In this document: piece by piece, positions 51,656-59,811 of the stretch | How positions within the stretch are numbered: position 1 is the first letter of the stretch | Layout: every line of letters starts with the position of its first letter | NCBI RefSeq assembly: GCF_000420085.1 | Contig: NZ_ATUG01000001.1 | Coordinates: forward strand, 806,001-870,000 | DNA: 64,000 bases | Origin: Desulfospira joergensenii DSM 10085 | Lineage (GTDB): Bacteria > Desulfobacterota > Desulfobacteria > Desulfobacterales > Desulfobacteraceae | Reading direction: 5' to 3' | Position numbers and translations under genes: made by a program | The notes under the pieces: model-generated | What the model saw: the letters and a program-made list of their open reading frames with translations, nothing else | Told to the model about the DNA's origin: nothing | The model's database searches: none

Positions 51656-53332
51656 ATGGACGACTATTTACCCAAACTGCAGGAGCTGATCAAAGAGGCA
51701 AAAATTGAAGCGGCAAAAGAAAACCTAAGCCGGTTCAGGTCCCGGCCGGCCCAGGACCGGCAGAAGATCATGGAGATGCTGGCCCTGGCTTCGGATAAGA
51801 CAACCCTGGCCCTGCTTGATTTTCTTCTGGAAGACAAATCCCTTGACCCGGAAACATCCGGCCCCCTGTTCCAGCTCCTGATCGACCGGGCCCATCTCCA
51901 TTTTCCCTTTGCCCTGGTTCTATTGAAACATGGAGACCCGGCAAGAATACTCAATGCCATCCCCCTTTTCAGGCATATCCTGGCCAGGGAAACCCGGGCA
52001 GAACTTCTGGGACAGATCATCCGCATGGCAGGAATACTCAGGCTGGAAAAACTCACGGACGATATTGCCGAATTCGTATTTTATGACGATCCCGGGTTGA
52101 AAGCCATGGCTGTCAGGGCCCTGGAAAGGATCGGCACAGACCGGGCATACCAGAGGCTGGAGCAGATCGCTGCCACGGAAAAAACAGACCCGGACATTGT
52201 GGATGCCCTGGAATTTCTGAAAACAAATCCAAAACACTTCCGGGCTGACGAGCCAGAGCCAAAATCTGACATTCTTCCTGATCCTCCTGTTAAATCGGAT
52301 CCAATGGATGATGATCAAACCTTTGAATCCTTTGAGTCCCACATTGCCAGACTCTCCTCCGGGAATGTGGAAGAAAGATACCAGGCGCTTCAATACTTTT
52401 CGGAAAATGGGTCCTTAACTGCCCAGGCCCTTTCCCTCAACCTGGGGCCTGATGACCCCGACCTGCTGGTCTCCCTTCTCTGGCTGGTCTCCATGACCCT
52501 TCCCCCCGGGGCTGTCCAGGACATTTTCTCCCTTATTTCAGAAGATCCCGGCGACAATTTGGTGAAATTTTCAATTTATAATGCTCTGGAGGCCTATCCC
52601 GATCTGGATTCCCCGGCAATGATTTTAAAAGGAATTTCAGAACCGGCTTCATTTGTCAGGATGGCTGCGGTAAAGGCATTGGAAAAGCATTGCTCAGACT
52701 ATGTCGTGGCTGAAATCAAACAGAAAATCGAATCCGGTTCCAAAACCGGAGAAGAACTGGTCCGGACCATCCTGGATGTCCGGGCGTCCCGGTTGATAGA
52801 ATCCCTTTTGACATCGGATACCTTTTCCTATATCGCTTCCAATTACCTTGAAACAAAGGCATCCATTACGGTTCTTGATGCCTATATCCAGGTTCTTGAA
52901 AAGAGAAATCTTAAATCCACCCTGAAGCGATTTCAAAACCTGAGAGAAACAAAAGAAGTCGGCACCAGACCCGTGATCATGGTGGTCAGTCCATCAAAAT
53001 CCTATCTGGAAGTCTATGCCAAACGCATCCATTTAAGCGGATTTGACGCAAGAACCTTCACAGGCACCCAGGATGCGTTCGAAGCCATGGTGGCTGAAAA
53101 GCCCTCCGCCCTGCTCTGCAGCCTGATTCTCAACAACATGACATCCACGGATTTTGCCGGGGAAACCAGGAAAATCTACGATAAAAAAGAACTGCCCCTC
53201 ATGGTTTCCCCCCTGTTGAGAAACCTGGAATCCAAGGAATTGGAAAAAGCAATGCAAGCTGCCGGCATCTCCGGCCGGGTCGATTTTCCGGCCCGGACAT
53301 CCCAGATCAAATCCTGGGTAAAGACCAATTGA
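51656..53332 (+). CDS. HEAT-repeat protein with degenerate receiver-like C-terminal domain
   Basis: The 558-residue protein is mostly helical. Residues 1-200 and 230-430 show HEAT-like repeats (for example DDPGLKAMAVRALERIG and EPASFVRMAAVKALEKHC). They are joined by an acidic, Pro-rich linker (ADEPEPKSDILPDPPVKSD). Residues 440-555 have receiver-like secondary structure, starting RPVIMVVSPSKSYLEVYAKR. The paired acidic residues are replaced by Ser-Pro-Ser and the phospho-acceptor position reads ALLCSLILNN, so phosphorylation seems impossible. It probably works as a scaffold or protein-binding switch. It overlaps the ATP-grasp gene by four bases. Confidence 0.6.
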   Translation: MDDYLPKLQELIKEAKIEAAKENLSRFRSRPAQDRQKIMEMLALASDKTTLALLDFLLEDKSLDPETSGPLFQLLIDRAHLHFPFALVLLKHGDPARILNAIPLFRHILARETRAELLGQIIRMAGILRLEKLTDDIAEFVFYDDPGLKAMAVRALERIGTDRAYQRLEQIAATEKTDPDIVDALEFLKTNPKHFRADEPEPKSDILPDPPVKSDPMDDDQTFESFESHIARLSSGNVEERYQALQYFSENGSLTAQALSLNLGPDDPDLLVSLLWLVSMTLPPGAVQDIFSLISEDPGDNLVKFSIYNALEAYPDLDSPAMILKGISEPASFVRMAAVKALEKHCSDYVVAEIKQKIESGSKTGEELVRTILDVRASRLIESLLTSDTFSYIASNYLETKASITVLDAYIQVLEKRNLKSTLKRFQNLRETKEVGTRPVIMVVSPSKSYLEVYAKRIHLSGFDARTFTGTQDAFEAMVAEKPSALLCSLILNNMTSTDFAGETRKIYDKKELPLMVSPLLRNLESKELEKAMQAAGISGRVDFPARTSQIKSWVKTN

Positions 53333-54102
53333 AACCCGTGGCCATTGGCGCCCGGTTGAAAAAATGCCCCCAGATCCTTACCCTGGGATTCAAACCCAAT
53401 TTTTCCGATTACACCTCCAAAGAACGGGAACTTCTATTGAATACGCCGAGGATTCTCTATCCCACGGCTTTTTATGCCGACCTGTTCAACGCCATGGGCA
53501 AGCCCACCTTCCCCAGCTATCACACCTATAAATTTGCCATGGACAAGATCAAACAGACCGCCATGTTCCAGATGATGAACATTCCCCACCCCCGGACCCG
53601 AATTTTTTACGGGAAACTTTCCCGGGAAAGAATCCTGGCAGAGTTCTGTTTTCCCTTTATTGCCAAGATTCCCAGGGGCTCGGCCCAGGGAAAAGGCGTT
53701 TTCCTCATCCAGACCCCGGAACACCTGGATGCCCATCTCAGCCTCAAAGGCCCGGCCTATATCCAGGAGTATCTTCCCTTTGACCGGGACATGAGGATCA
53801 TCGTCATGGGCAGGGAAGCGGTTTTTTCATATTGGCGCGTGGCCCGGGGTTCCGACTTTAAGACCAATGTGTCCAGGGGAGGGGAAATCCGCTTTGATCC
53901 CCTGCCCCGGGAGGCCCTGGACCTGGCCCGGGCCACAGCCCAAACCTGCGGATGGGACGATGTGGGCATTGACATTGCCCTGGCAGAGGGGAAATTCTAC
54001 GTCCTGGAAGGGAATATGAAATACGGAACCAAGGGGTTTAAAAAAGCGGGCATCGATTATAAGGATTTTCTCTGCCGGATGGTTCTGGAGGGAAAGGTAT
54101 AA
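53329..54102 (+). CDS. ATP-grasp protein (RimK-like)
   Basis: The 257-residue protein has the ATP-grasp fold of RimK-like ligases: FPFIAKIPRGSAQGKGVFLI (nucleotide lysine and glycine-rich loop), GPAYIQEYLPFDRDMRIIVM, VARGSDFKTNVSRGGE, and WDDVGIDIALAEGKFYVLEGN with the metal-binding acid-asparagine pair. It would join an amine to a carboxylate using ATP. Translation begins at TTG 53329, overlapping the HEAT gene stop. GTG 53338 is an alternative. Substrate unknown; the coupled HEAT/pseudo-receiver protein may be its partner or target. Confidence 0.82.
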   Translation: MKPVAIGARLKKCPQILTLGFKPNFSDYTSKERELLLNTPRILYPTAFYADLFNAMGKPTFPSYHTYKFAMDKIKQTAMFQMMNIPHPRTRIFYGKLSRERILAEFCFPFIAKIPRGSAQGKGVFLIQTPEHLDAHLSLKGPAYIQEYLPFDRDMRIIVMGREAVFSYWRVARGSDFKTNVSRGGEIRFDPLPREALDLARATAQTCGWDDVGIDIALAEGKFYVLEGNMKYGTKGFKKAGIDYKDFLCRMVLEGKV

Positions 54103-54106
54103 AGCA

Positions 54107-54186
54107 ATTAATAATTGACAATTAAGAATGAACAATTGAGGACTGTCCTTGCTTTTGACTTTAGACTTTCAGCTTTTGACTTATAT
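54107..54186. repeat. Two tandem 7-bp repeat arrays
   Basis: The first array, 54107-54141, reads ATTAATA-ATTGACA-ATTAAGA-ATGAACA-ATTGAGG. The second, 54152-54186, reads CTTTTGA-CTTTAGA-CTTTCAG-CTTTTGA-CTTATAT. Both keep a strict seven-base period. The second overlaps the last codons of the minus-strand hypothetical gene. The CTTTTGA family also appears at 47167-47269 and 63697-63746. Confidence 0.5.
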
Positions 54187-54747
54187 AATCCCGGCCTCTT
54201 TCTCATCCTCTTCCCACTCTTCCAGGTAATCCCGCACAGATGCAGATTTTGAATTTTTTAAAGGTTTTAAAAGCACATATCCCATGTCCTCCAGATCCTT
54301 CTCCAGAAGGGTGAAAAAACCGGCTTCAATTTTTATTGCTTCACTGGGTTTTTTATCCGGCCTGGCCTCTTTTTTTTCCATATCCTCGGCTTCATCCATA
54401 ACAGAACGGGTCAGATGGCCTTCGGGAACAAAGGCCCGGCAATCCAAGTGATTCCACTCTTCAGGAAAATTCTTGATTTTCCACGGAATCATATTTTCCG
54501 GCCTTAAAATTCCTTTTTTCCGGGGATTGAAAGGCGCCTGGACAAAACCCATTTTCTTTTTATCAAACTGCATCAGTTCCTTGAGCACATCAACAATATC
54601 ACTGCCGAATATCCACTCTTCCTCCTCCAGCAGCACAGGCGGAAATTCAGCACTGGTAAGGGCATACAAATAGGGCCCCTTATCCTTCCAAAATTGTTTA
54701 AAATCCTTAACATTGGGCAGGTTCTGCCTGATACACGACTCCGGCAT
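54181..54747 (-). CDS. Hypothetical protein, 188 residues
   Basis: A clean frame with codon use like the GC-rich genes gives an acidic, soluble protein with no signal peptide or membrane helix. It contains EEEWIFGSDIVDVLKELM, PWKIKNFPEEWNHLD, and a Lys/Asp/Glu-rich central linker (EDMEKKEARPDKKPSEA) before a final helical region that ends WEEDEKEAGII. I do not recognise a family. It is convergent with the ATP-grasp gene and divergent from birA. Its end lies in a 7-bp repeat array, so the last few residues may be recent additions. Confidence 0.6.
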   Translation of the reverse strand: MPESCIRQNLPNVKDFKQFWKDKGPYLYALTSAEFPPVLLEEEEWIFGSDIVDVLKELMQFDKKKMGFVQAPFNPRKKGILRPENMIPWKIKNFPEEWNHLDCRAFVPEGHLTRSVMDEAEDMEKKEARPDKKPSEAIKIEAGFFTLLEKDLEDMGYVLLKPLKNSKSASVRDYLEEWEEDEKEAGII

Positions 54748-54852
54748 CTTACCAATTCCTTTTCTCTAAATGATCCCTGTAGAACAAAAGCAATCATACC
54801 AGATTATAAAATCGCTGAGTATACAATTTTTACTTGACCTGCCCGCTGAATC

Positions 54853-54886
54853 TTGTTAACCATCCCGATCATTAAAGGTTAACCAA
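54853..54886 (+). promoter_or_regulatory. BirA operator (bio box)
   Basis: TTGTTAACC (54853-54861), a 15-base spacer, and GGTTAACCAA (54877-54886) match the known BirA operator pattern of TTGTWAACC and its inverse with one mismatch. It lies 14 bases upstream of the birA start, so biotin-bound BirA should repress birA and the biotin uptake genes behind it. Confidence 0.85.
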
Positions 54887-54900
54887 ATATAAATAAAACA

Positions 54901-55833
54901 ATGGACAACAGGCAAAGCATACTCAATAGTCTCTACCAGGCCGGGGGAGAAACCGTTTCCGGAAGTAAAATCTCTGAAATTACGGGGATTTCCAGGGTGG
55001 CGGTCTGGAAACACATTAAATCTTTAAAAGCCTCCGGTATTGATATCCTGTCCCAGCCCAGGGGATATGCGCTTGTGGATCCGGAAGACCTGCTGGAGCC
55101 CTTTTGTTTTCCCCGGGGACGTCAAGACCGGATTTTCCATTTCCAAAAGGTCGAATCCACCATGGACAAGGCCAGGGAGCTTGCCCGGGAAGGGGCGCCC
55201 CACTTCAGCTGCGTGGTTTCCGAACACCAGTCCAAGTCCCGGGGAAGGCTGGACCGGCAATGGGTATCCTCCAAAGGAGGACTCTGGTTTACCCTGATCC
55301 TGAAACCCGACCTGCCCCCGCCCCTGGCCTGGATTTTCAACTTTGCCGCCTCGTCCTGCCTGTCCCGGGTATTGAGCCGAATGTTTGATCTGGACGTCCG
55401 CGTGAAATGGCCCAATGATCTGCTGCTGAACGGGGAAAAACTGGTGGGGATGCTCTCGGAAATGGAGACCCGGGCCGACATGATCAATTTCCTGCTCCTG
55501 GGGATCGGGCTCAACGTGAACAATGAAACCCGGTCGGAATCGTTCCGGGCCGCCTCCCTGAAAACCGCCCTGGGCAGAGCCGTACCCAGGAAAAAGATCC
55601 TGGCCGAATTCCTGACCCGGTTTGAGGAATTGACCGGTTCCATGGATCCGGCCCAGATCATTGCCCAGTGGAAAACCCGGACCGCCACCATTGGAAGCCG
55701 GGTCAGGGTGGAAACCCAGAACCAGATCTACGAAGGCATTGCCAGGGACGTGGATGAATCCGGTGCCCTGATCATTGAAGATAAAAACAATCAGATCCAG
55801 AAAATCATCTATGGAGACTGTTTTCATTCCTGA
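54901..55833 (+). CDS. birA: Bifunctional biotin ligase/repressor BirA
   Basis: The 310-residue protein has an N-terminal winged helix (residues 1-65, with ISEITGISRVAVWKHIKSLK). The biotin ligase domain follows, with ESTMDKARELAREGA, SKSRGRLDRQWVSSKGGLWF as the biotinyl-AMP loop, VKWPNDLLLNGEKLVGML and LLGIGLNVNNE. The C-terminal SH3-like domain is present. It attaches biotin to carrier proteins, such as the AccB-like protein at 4.4-4.7 kb, and represses its own operon through the box at 54853-54886. No strong ribosome site lies before the ATG. Confidence 0.94.
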   Translation: MDNRQSILNSLYQAGGETVSGSKISEITGISRVAVWKHIKSLKASGIDILSQPRGYALVDPEDLLEPFCFPRGRQDRIFHFQKVESTMDKARELAREGAPHFSCVVSEHQSKSRGRLDRQWVSSKGGLWFTLILKPDLPPPLAWIFNFAASSCLSRVLSRMFDLDVRVKWPNDLLLNGEKLVGMLSEMETRADMINFLLLGIGLNVNNETRSESFRAASLKTALGRAVPRKKILAEFLTRFEELTGSMDPAQIIAQWKTRTATIGSRVRVETQNQIYEGIARDVDESGALIIEDKNNQIQKIIYGDCFHS

Positions 55834-55843
55834 AAGGATTCCC

Positions 55844-56368
55844 ATGCAGAACCCGCTCAAACAAACCGTTTATTCCGCTCTGTTCGTTGCCCTGATCAGC
55901 GTCGGAGCCTTTATCTCCATTCCTGTGGGCCCGGTGCCCATCGTGCTCCAGAACATGTTTGTCCTCCTGGCCGGCCTGATCCTGGGCCCGGTTTGGGGGA
56001 CGGGCTGTGTCGGGGTCTATCTTCTCATGGGCATTGCCGGCCTGCCCGTGTTTGCCGGGGGGACCTCGGGAATCGGCAAGATCTTCGGCCCCACAGGCGG
56101 TTACCTCATCGGATATATCCCGGCTGTTTTCATCACCGCTGCCATTTCCAAAGGGCTGAAAAAATCCCTGGTCGGCGATATCCTGGCCCTGACAACAGGC
56201 TCTTTGCTGGTATACGGCGTAGGCGTGCCCTGGCTGAAGATCGTTCTGTCCATGTCCTGGGACAAGGCCCTGGCTGCGGGCATGTTCCCCTTTCTGATCG
56301 GGGACGTTTTAAAGATCATTGCCGGGGCCTTTCTGGCCAAAAAACTCAGACCCTTAATCAGACACTAG
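55844..56368 (+). CDS. bioY: Biotin transporter substrate-binding component BioY
   Basis: The protein (about 174 residues) has six membrane helices and the BioY pattern: VGAFISIPVGPVPIVLQNMFVLLAGLILGP, then LLMGIAGLPVFAGGTSGIGKIFGPTGGYLIGY. It is the S component that captures biotin in the energy-coupling factor (ECF) transporter. The ATG 55844 has AAAGGA upstream and lies 10 bases after birA. It forms one unit with bioM and bioN, giving a complete BioMNY importer under the BirA box. Confidence 0.93.
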   Translation: MQNPLKQTVYSALFVALISVGAFISIPVGPVPIVLQNMFVLLAGLILGPVWGTGCVGVYLLMGIAGLPVFAGGTSGIGKIFGPTGGYLIGYIPAVFITAAISKGLKKSLVGDILALTTGSLLVYGVGVPWLKIVLSMSWDKALAAGMFPFLIGDVLKIIAGAFLAKKLRPLIRH

Positions 56369-56375
56369 TTTATCC

Positions 56376-57131
56376 ATGACCTGCCCCATTCTGGAAATAG
56401 AGAATCTCAGCCACTCCTTTGAACAGGGTGAGGGAGGGATCTTTGATATTTCATTCAGCATATCCGGGAATGAGTTCATCCTTTTGGCCGGGAAAAACGG
56501 CTCCGGCAAGACCACTCTGATCCGCCATCTTAACGGTCTTCTCCGTCCCGATTCCGGCCAGGTTCTGTTCAAGGGGTGCAATATTCAAAAAAACCTGACC
56601 CGGACCCGGAAAAAAGTGGGCATGATCTTCCAGGACCCGGACACCCAGATCATCGGGGATACGGTATTTGATGAGACCGCATTCGGCCTGGAAAACCTGG
56701 GATTTGAGCGTCCAATGATCCGTGAAAAGGTGAGCCGAACCCTGGACCGGCTTGATCTTTCCCATCTGAAAGACAGGAACCCTTCCACCCTGTCCGGTGG
56801 GGAAAAAAGAAGGCTGGCCATTGCCGGTGTCCTGGTCATGGAGCCTGAGGTCATCCTGTTTGACGAGCCCTTTGCCAACCTGGATCATCCGTCCACCCAG
56901 GCCCTGGCCGGCCTTGCCCGGGAGCTGAACCGGGCCGGCCATGCCATTGTCATGGCCACCCACGATGTGGAACCGGTGATCCGGGACGCCACCCGGATAC
57001 TGATCATGGAAAACGGCAGGGTGGCTGAGGACGGCCGTCCGGACGCCCTGGTGAAAAAACTGGAATCCCACGGGGTCAAGGAGCCCTGGTCTTCCAGGCC
57101 GGGACTCGATCTTGGAGGATCCCGGCCGTGA
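56376..57131 (+). CDS. bioM: ECF transporter ATPase for biotin (BioM)
   Basis: The 251-residue ABC ATPase has FILLAGKNGSGKTTLIRHLNG (Walker A), the Q-loop MIFQDPDTQIIGDTVFDETA, STLSGGEKRRLAIAGVL (signature), EVILFDEPFANLDH (Walker B) and the switch His in ATHDVE. It energises biotin import. It begins seven bases after bioY and overlaps bioN by four. In the bioY context it should be the dedicated BioM rather than a shared EcfA. Confidence 0.92.
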   Translation: MTCPILEIENLSHSFEQGEGGIFDISFSISGNEFILLAGKNGSGKTTLIRHLNGLLRPDSGQVLFKGCNIQKNLTRTRKKVGMIFQDPDTQIIGDTVFDETAFGLENLGFERPMIREKVSRTLDRLDLSHLKDRNPSTLSGGEKRRLAIAGVLVMEPEVILFDEPFANLDHPSTQALAGLARELNRAGHAIVMATHDVEPVIRDATRILIMENGRVAEDGRPDALVKKLESHGVKEPWSSRPGLDLGGSRP

Positions 57132-57874
57132 CCCTGTTTTCCTTTCGCCCGGGATCGACCCTGGTTCATGAACTGGATGTCAGGGCCAAATGCGTCCTGG
57201 TCTGCCTGCTGAGCCTTGCCATATTGAACACTGGCCTCTCGGGAAACCTGATCTGCCTGTTTTTTTTACTCGTTTTCATCAAAAAGATGGGATTCAAACT
57301 GATCCGGATATTGAAACAACTCTCTTTTTTTCTGATTTTCCTGGTCCTGATTTTACTATCCAGGGGCCTGACCTTTCCGGGCGATCCCATGTTCACCTTT
57401 TGGGGAGTCACCCTGACCCGCCAGGGTATGGCCCTGGGAAGTCTCATTGCCCTCCGGTTTCTTTCCATCATGTTCCTGGGCCTGGTCTTCACCGCAACCA
57501 CAAGACCGATGGAGATTAAAGCGGCAGCCCAGTGGTTCCTGAAACCCGTCCCCCTGATCCCGGAAAAAAAGGTCGCCATCATGATCAGCCTGGCCCTGCG
57601 CTTTCTGCCCCTGATTCTGAACCAGGCGGCCGAAGTCTCTCATGCCGTAAATGCCCGGTGCGGGAATTTAAGGAAAAACCCGGTCCAACGCATGATCCAT
57701 CTGACCTGGCCCCTGCTGAAAAAAAACTTTAAATCCGCCGAAGACCTTACCCTTGCCATGGAAGCCCGCTGTTATTGCGAAAATCGCACAGATCCGGAGT
57801 TTCATCGAAGCGGGAAAGAAGGAACGGCAATGCTTTTTGCCCTTGTTTTCTGCGCCGTCCTTGTCTTTATATAA
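57128..57874 (+). CDS. bioN: ECF transporter transmembrane component (BioN)
   Basis: The 248-residue protein begins at GTG 57128 and has four to five membrane helices and the CbiQ/EcfT-type pattern. Conserved pieces are GSTLVHELDVRAKCVLVCLLSL at the start, and the coupling-helix repeats (VNARCGN and MEARCY, each A-R-C/G) near residues 175 and 212. These couple ATP hydrolysis by BioM to biotin movement by BioY. It ends the biotin operon. The following gene is different in composition. Confidence 0.9.
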   Translation: MTLFSFRPGSTLVHELDVRAKCVLVCLLSLAILNTGLSGNLICLFFLLVFIKKMGFKLIRILKQLSFFLIFLVLILLSRGLTFPGDPMFTFWGVTLTRQGMALGSLIALRFLSIMFLGLVFTATTRPMEIKAAAQWFLKPVPLIPEKKVAIMISLALRFLPLILNQAAEVSHAVNARCGNLRKNPVQRMIHLTWPLLKKNFKSAEDLTLAMEARCYCENRTDPEFHRSGKEGTAMLFALVFCAVLVFI

Positions 57875-57947
57875 AAACAATTGCCGGTTCGTCGGCTCAT
57901 ACGTTAGATTGCAACATGATAATAATGGAAATCCGAAAGGTACTAAT

Positions 57948-58511
57948 GTGATATTTTCGCACTCAATATTTCGGAGGGTTATATCTGGAATCCTGTGGAT
58001 GACGTTAACCGTATTAGGGCTCTTTGGTTTATTAATTATCATCGGATTAGGTGGTTATCAGATCCCATTCTGGCCTTCAGATAAAGAAGTGTCCTTTGAA
58101 GAGCCTTTTTCAAACTATATAGGTCGAGAGCTCAGCGTAATTGGAGAGGTAACCGCCCTTACATGGAACGACTTTCCAGATAAGGAAAAAATACTGGTTG
58201 TTTCACTGACTTCTCTGCCGAGAGCAAAAAATCGTTTTGTCTCTCACAAAATTCCTTTGCAAAAGGGCCAAAGGGTGCTTATTCAAAGTGCGTGGAAATC
58301 GTTCAAATTAATAGAATTTAACTATTACTATCAAGTATCCGTGCCTGGTGCAGGGTTGCCCGAAGGGGTTCCGATCAAATTAGATATAGGGTCAGATGGT
58401 ATTCCGGATCCATTTTTCTACGAGGTTGTCCAATCTAAAAATTCGTTCAAATTCACTCCATCATATGCGGGTCGTTCGTTGACGCTCACCACAACTGAAT
58501 ACGATCTTTAA
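57948..58511 (+). CDS. Hypothetical membrane-anchored protein
   Basis: The protein (about 187 residues) starts at GTG 57948, with AAAGG seven bases upstream. It has one N-terminal membrane helix (GILWMTLTVLGLFGLLIIIGLGG region) and a periplasmic beta-rich domain (GRELSVIGEVTALTW, ILVVSLTSLPRAKNRFVSHK, SVPGAGLPEGVPIKLDIGSDG). The frame is open further upstream inside bioN, but that is overlap. No family is recognised. It is more AT-rich than its neighbours, which suggests later arrival. Confidence 0.55.
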   Translation: MIFSHSIFRRVISGILWMTLTVLGLFGLLIIIGLGGYQIPFWPSDKEVSFEEPFSNYIGRELSVIGEVTALTWNDFPDKEKILVVSLTSLPRAKNRFVSHKIPLQKGQRVLIQSAWKSFKLIEFNYYYQVSVPGAGLPEGVPIKLDIGSDGIPDPFFYEVVQSKNSFKFTPSYAGRSLTLTTTEYDL

Positions 58512-58725
58512 AATCAATTTAATACACTGGTATCCTGATTTTCGGAGTTCAACCTCGTAAAGGAGGTTAATAATATATTGGCATTTGATTTTTTCGGCAG
58601 GGAATGTTTAATCTCCAATTAAGCTGATCTTCATTTTGGGTCAACCTGCCTTTAAAAAGGTTGGATAACATTAATTTTTACACATTATACGGATCTGTAT
58701 AATTATTTGACAGCAGGGATGGATC

Positions 58726-58917
58726 ATGGATAAACCTAAAGAAAGCAGTTACGTGAGCATGACAGCACCACAACTGGTCAAGGCACTTTGCGACCACAGT
58801 CAGGTGGGATCACCGAGACATTCGGAGATCACCGGCGCGCTCGCAGCCGTTCTCATCAAGAATCTCACCGACTCCATTGATCGACATGAGCGGGCTGCCA
58901 CGCGGGAACGGCGCTGA
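58726..58917 (+). CDS. Hypothetical small protein, 63 residues
   Basis: A short frame from ATG 58726 gives a basic, soluble protein with YVSMTAPQLVKALCDHSQVG, a helical middle (HSEITGALAAVLIKNLTDSI) and an Arg-rich end (RAATRERR). The start is preceded by GGGATGGATC, a weak ribosome site. It stands alone between two gaps of about 215 bases, both AT-rich, with no other gene seen. Unknown family; its reality is moderately likely. Confidence 0.4.
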   Translation: MDKPKESSYVSMTAPQLVKALCDHSQVGSPRHSEITGALAAVLIKNLTDSIDRHERAATRERR

Positions 58918-59032
58918 GGCTGTCAACTGGAACCTGGAAACTGCCCAACCAAATCCGATTTCATCAATCCCCAATCCAAAATCTCATTTCATTATCGTTT
59001 AGTCATCTTTATCAAATCAGGTCCATTCCATA

Positions 59033-59061
59033 TTGATTGTGATAAAATTTTAAGGTAAGAT
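59033..59061 (+). promoter_or_regulatory. Possible sigma-70 type promoter
   Basis: TTGATT (59033-59038), a 17-base spacer and TAAGAT (59056-59061) fit the -35/-10 arrangement with four of six matches each. It lies 73 bases upstream of the ribbon-helix-helix-like gene in a stretch with no other gene. Confidence 0.3.
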
Positions 59062-59134
59062 CTATTTATGCAAGTGTATTACTTTTCAGCATAATGTATT
59101 TTTAATAATTAAAATCTCCGGAAGAGGAGGTCCC

Positions 59135-59710
59135 ATGCCCAAAAATGAAGATCCGTTTCCCGGTCCGTCCATGTTTGACCTGAGGGGAAAGCAGTCGGTC
59201 AGGGCAACCTTTAAATTATCCCAGAAGGCAATTGATGCCATCGGTCTGGTGGCCGTGCACATGGGAATCAAACAGAAATCCCTGTTTGACCATATTATCG
59301 AAGACATGGAAGCCCTGGATGACCTGGCCCAGACCATCCGGATCCGGCAGTTCAAAAAGATCCCCAGAAGGCAGAAAACATTTGTCCTGAGCCGGAAGAC
59401 CATTGATGCCCTGGCCAGCATTTCAGAGACCTATGGGATGCCCCGGGATGCCCTGGTGGAATACTCCATTCAAAAACTGGAATCCGTGATCCAGACGGAA
59501 AAACTCAGGCACGGCGAGAGAAAAAAGCTTCAGTCTGCCCTGGATGACCATTTCCGGACCGGGGAAAAGCTCTATGCCACGGCCTCAAAGATCCTGGGCC
59601 GGGACGATCCCTTCTGCAGAAAAATGGAAAAGTCGATTCTCACTTCCAGGAAAACCCTGGAGGAGATCAACATTTTTCTGGAAAAAAGCAAGGTCCTTGA
59701 AGATTTTTGA
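59135..59710 (+). CDS. Protein with duplicated ribbon-helix-helix-like motif
   Basis: The 191-residue protein has two internal copies of one motif. QSVRATFKLSQKAIDAIGLV (about residues 20-39) continues with MGIKQKSLFDHIIE. QKTFVLSRKTIDALASI (about 79-95) continues with YGMPRDALVEYSIQ. Each looks like a beta strand followed by two helices, as in ribbon-helix-helix DNA-binding proteins, so the chain could fold as a single-chain dimer. The C-terminal 80 residues are helical. An excellent GGAAGAGGAGG site precedes the ATG. No family is recognised. It lies upstream of the Gld-type ABC genes, perhaps as their regulator. Confidence 0.6.
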   Translation: MPKNEDPFPGPSMFDLRGKQSVRATFKLSQKAIDAIGLVAVHMGIKQKSLFDHIIEDMEALDDLAQTIRIRQFKKIPRRQKTFVLSRKTIDALASISETYGMPRDALVEYSIQKLESVIQTEKLRHGERKKLQSALDDHFRTGEKLYATASKILGRDDPFCRKMEKSILTSRKTLEEINIFLEKSKVLEDF

Positions 59711-59767
59711 CCGCTGGGGCAGATTCGGATTTCACCGGGTCTGAAAAAAATAAAGACAGAACAAAAA

Positions 59768-59783
59768 CCCCCGGTTTCGGGGG
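59768..59783 (+). other. GC-rich hairpin before the ABC operon
   Basis: CCCCCG (59768-59773) pairs perfectly with CGGGGG (59778-59783) around a GTTT loop. No U-run follows, so it is not a standard terminator. It may still mark the end of the ribbon-helix-helix-like gene or attenuate entry into the ABC operon. Confidence 0.35.
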
Positions 59784-59811
59784 ATGTAAAATACTTGTTT
59801 AGGAGGAAGCA

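Noticed and set aside
58551..58665. Short stems AACCTC/GAGGTT and AACCT/AGGTT as possible regulatory RNA
   Set aside because: Stems of five to six pairs with loose loops are expected by chance in this AT-rich gap.
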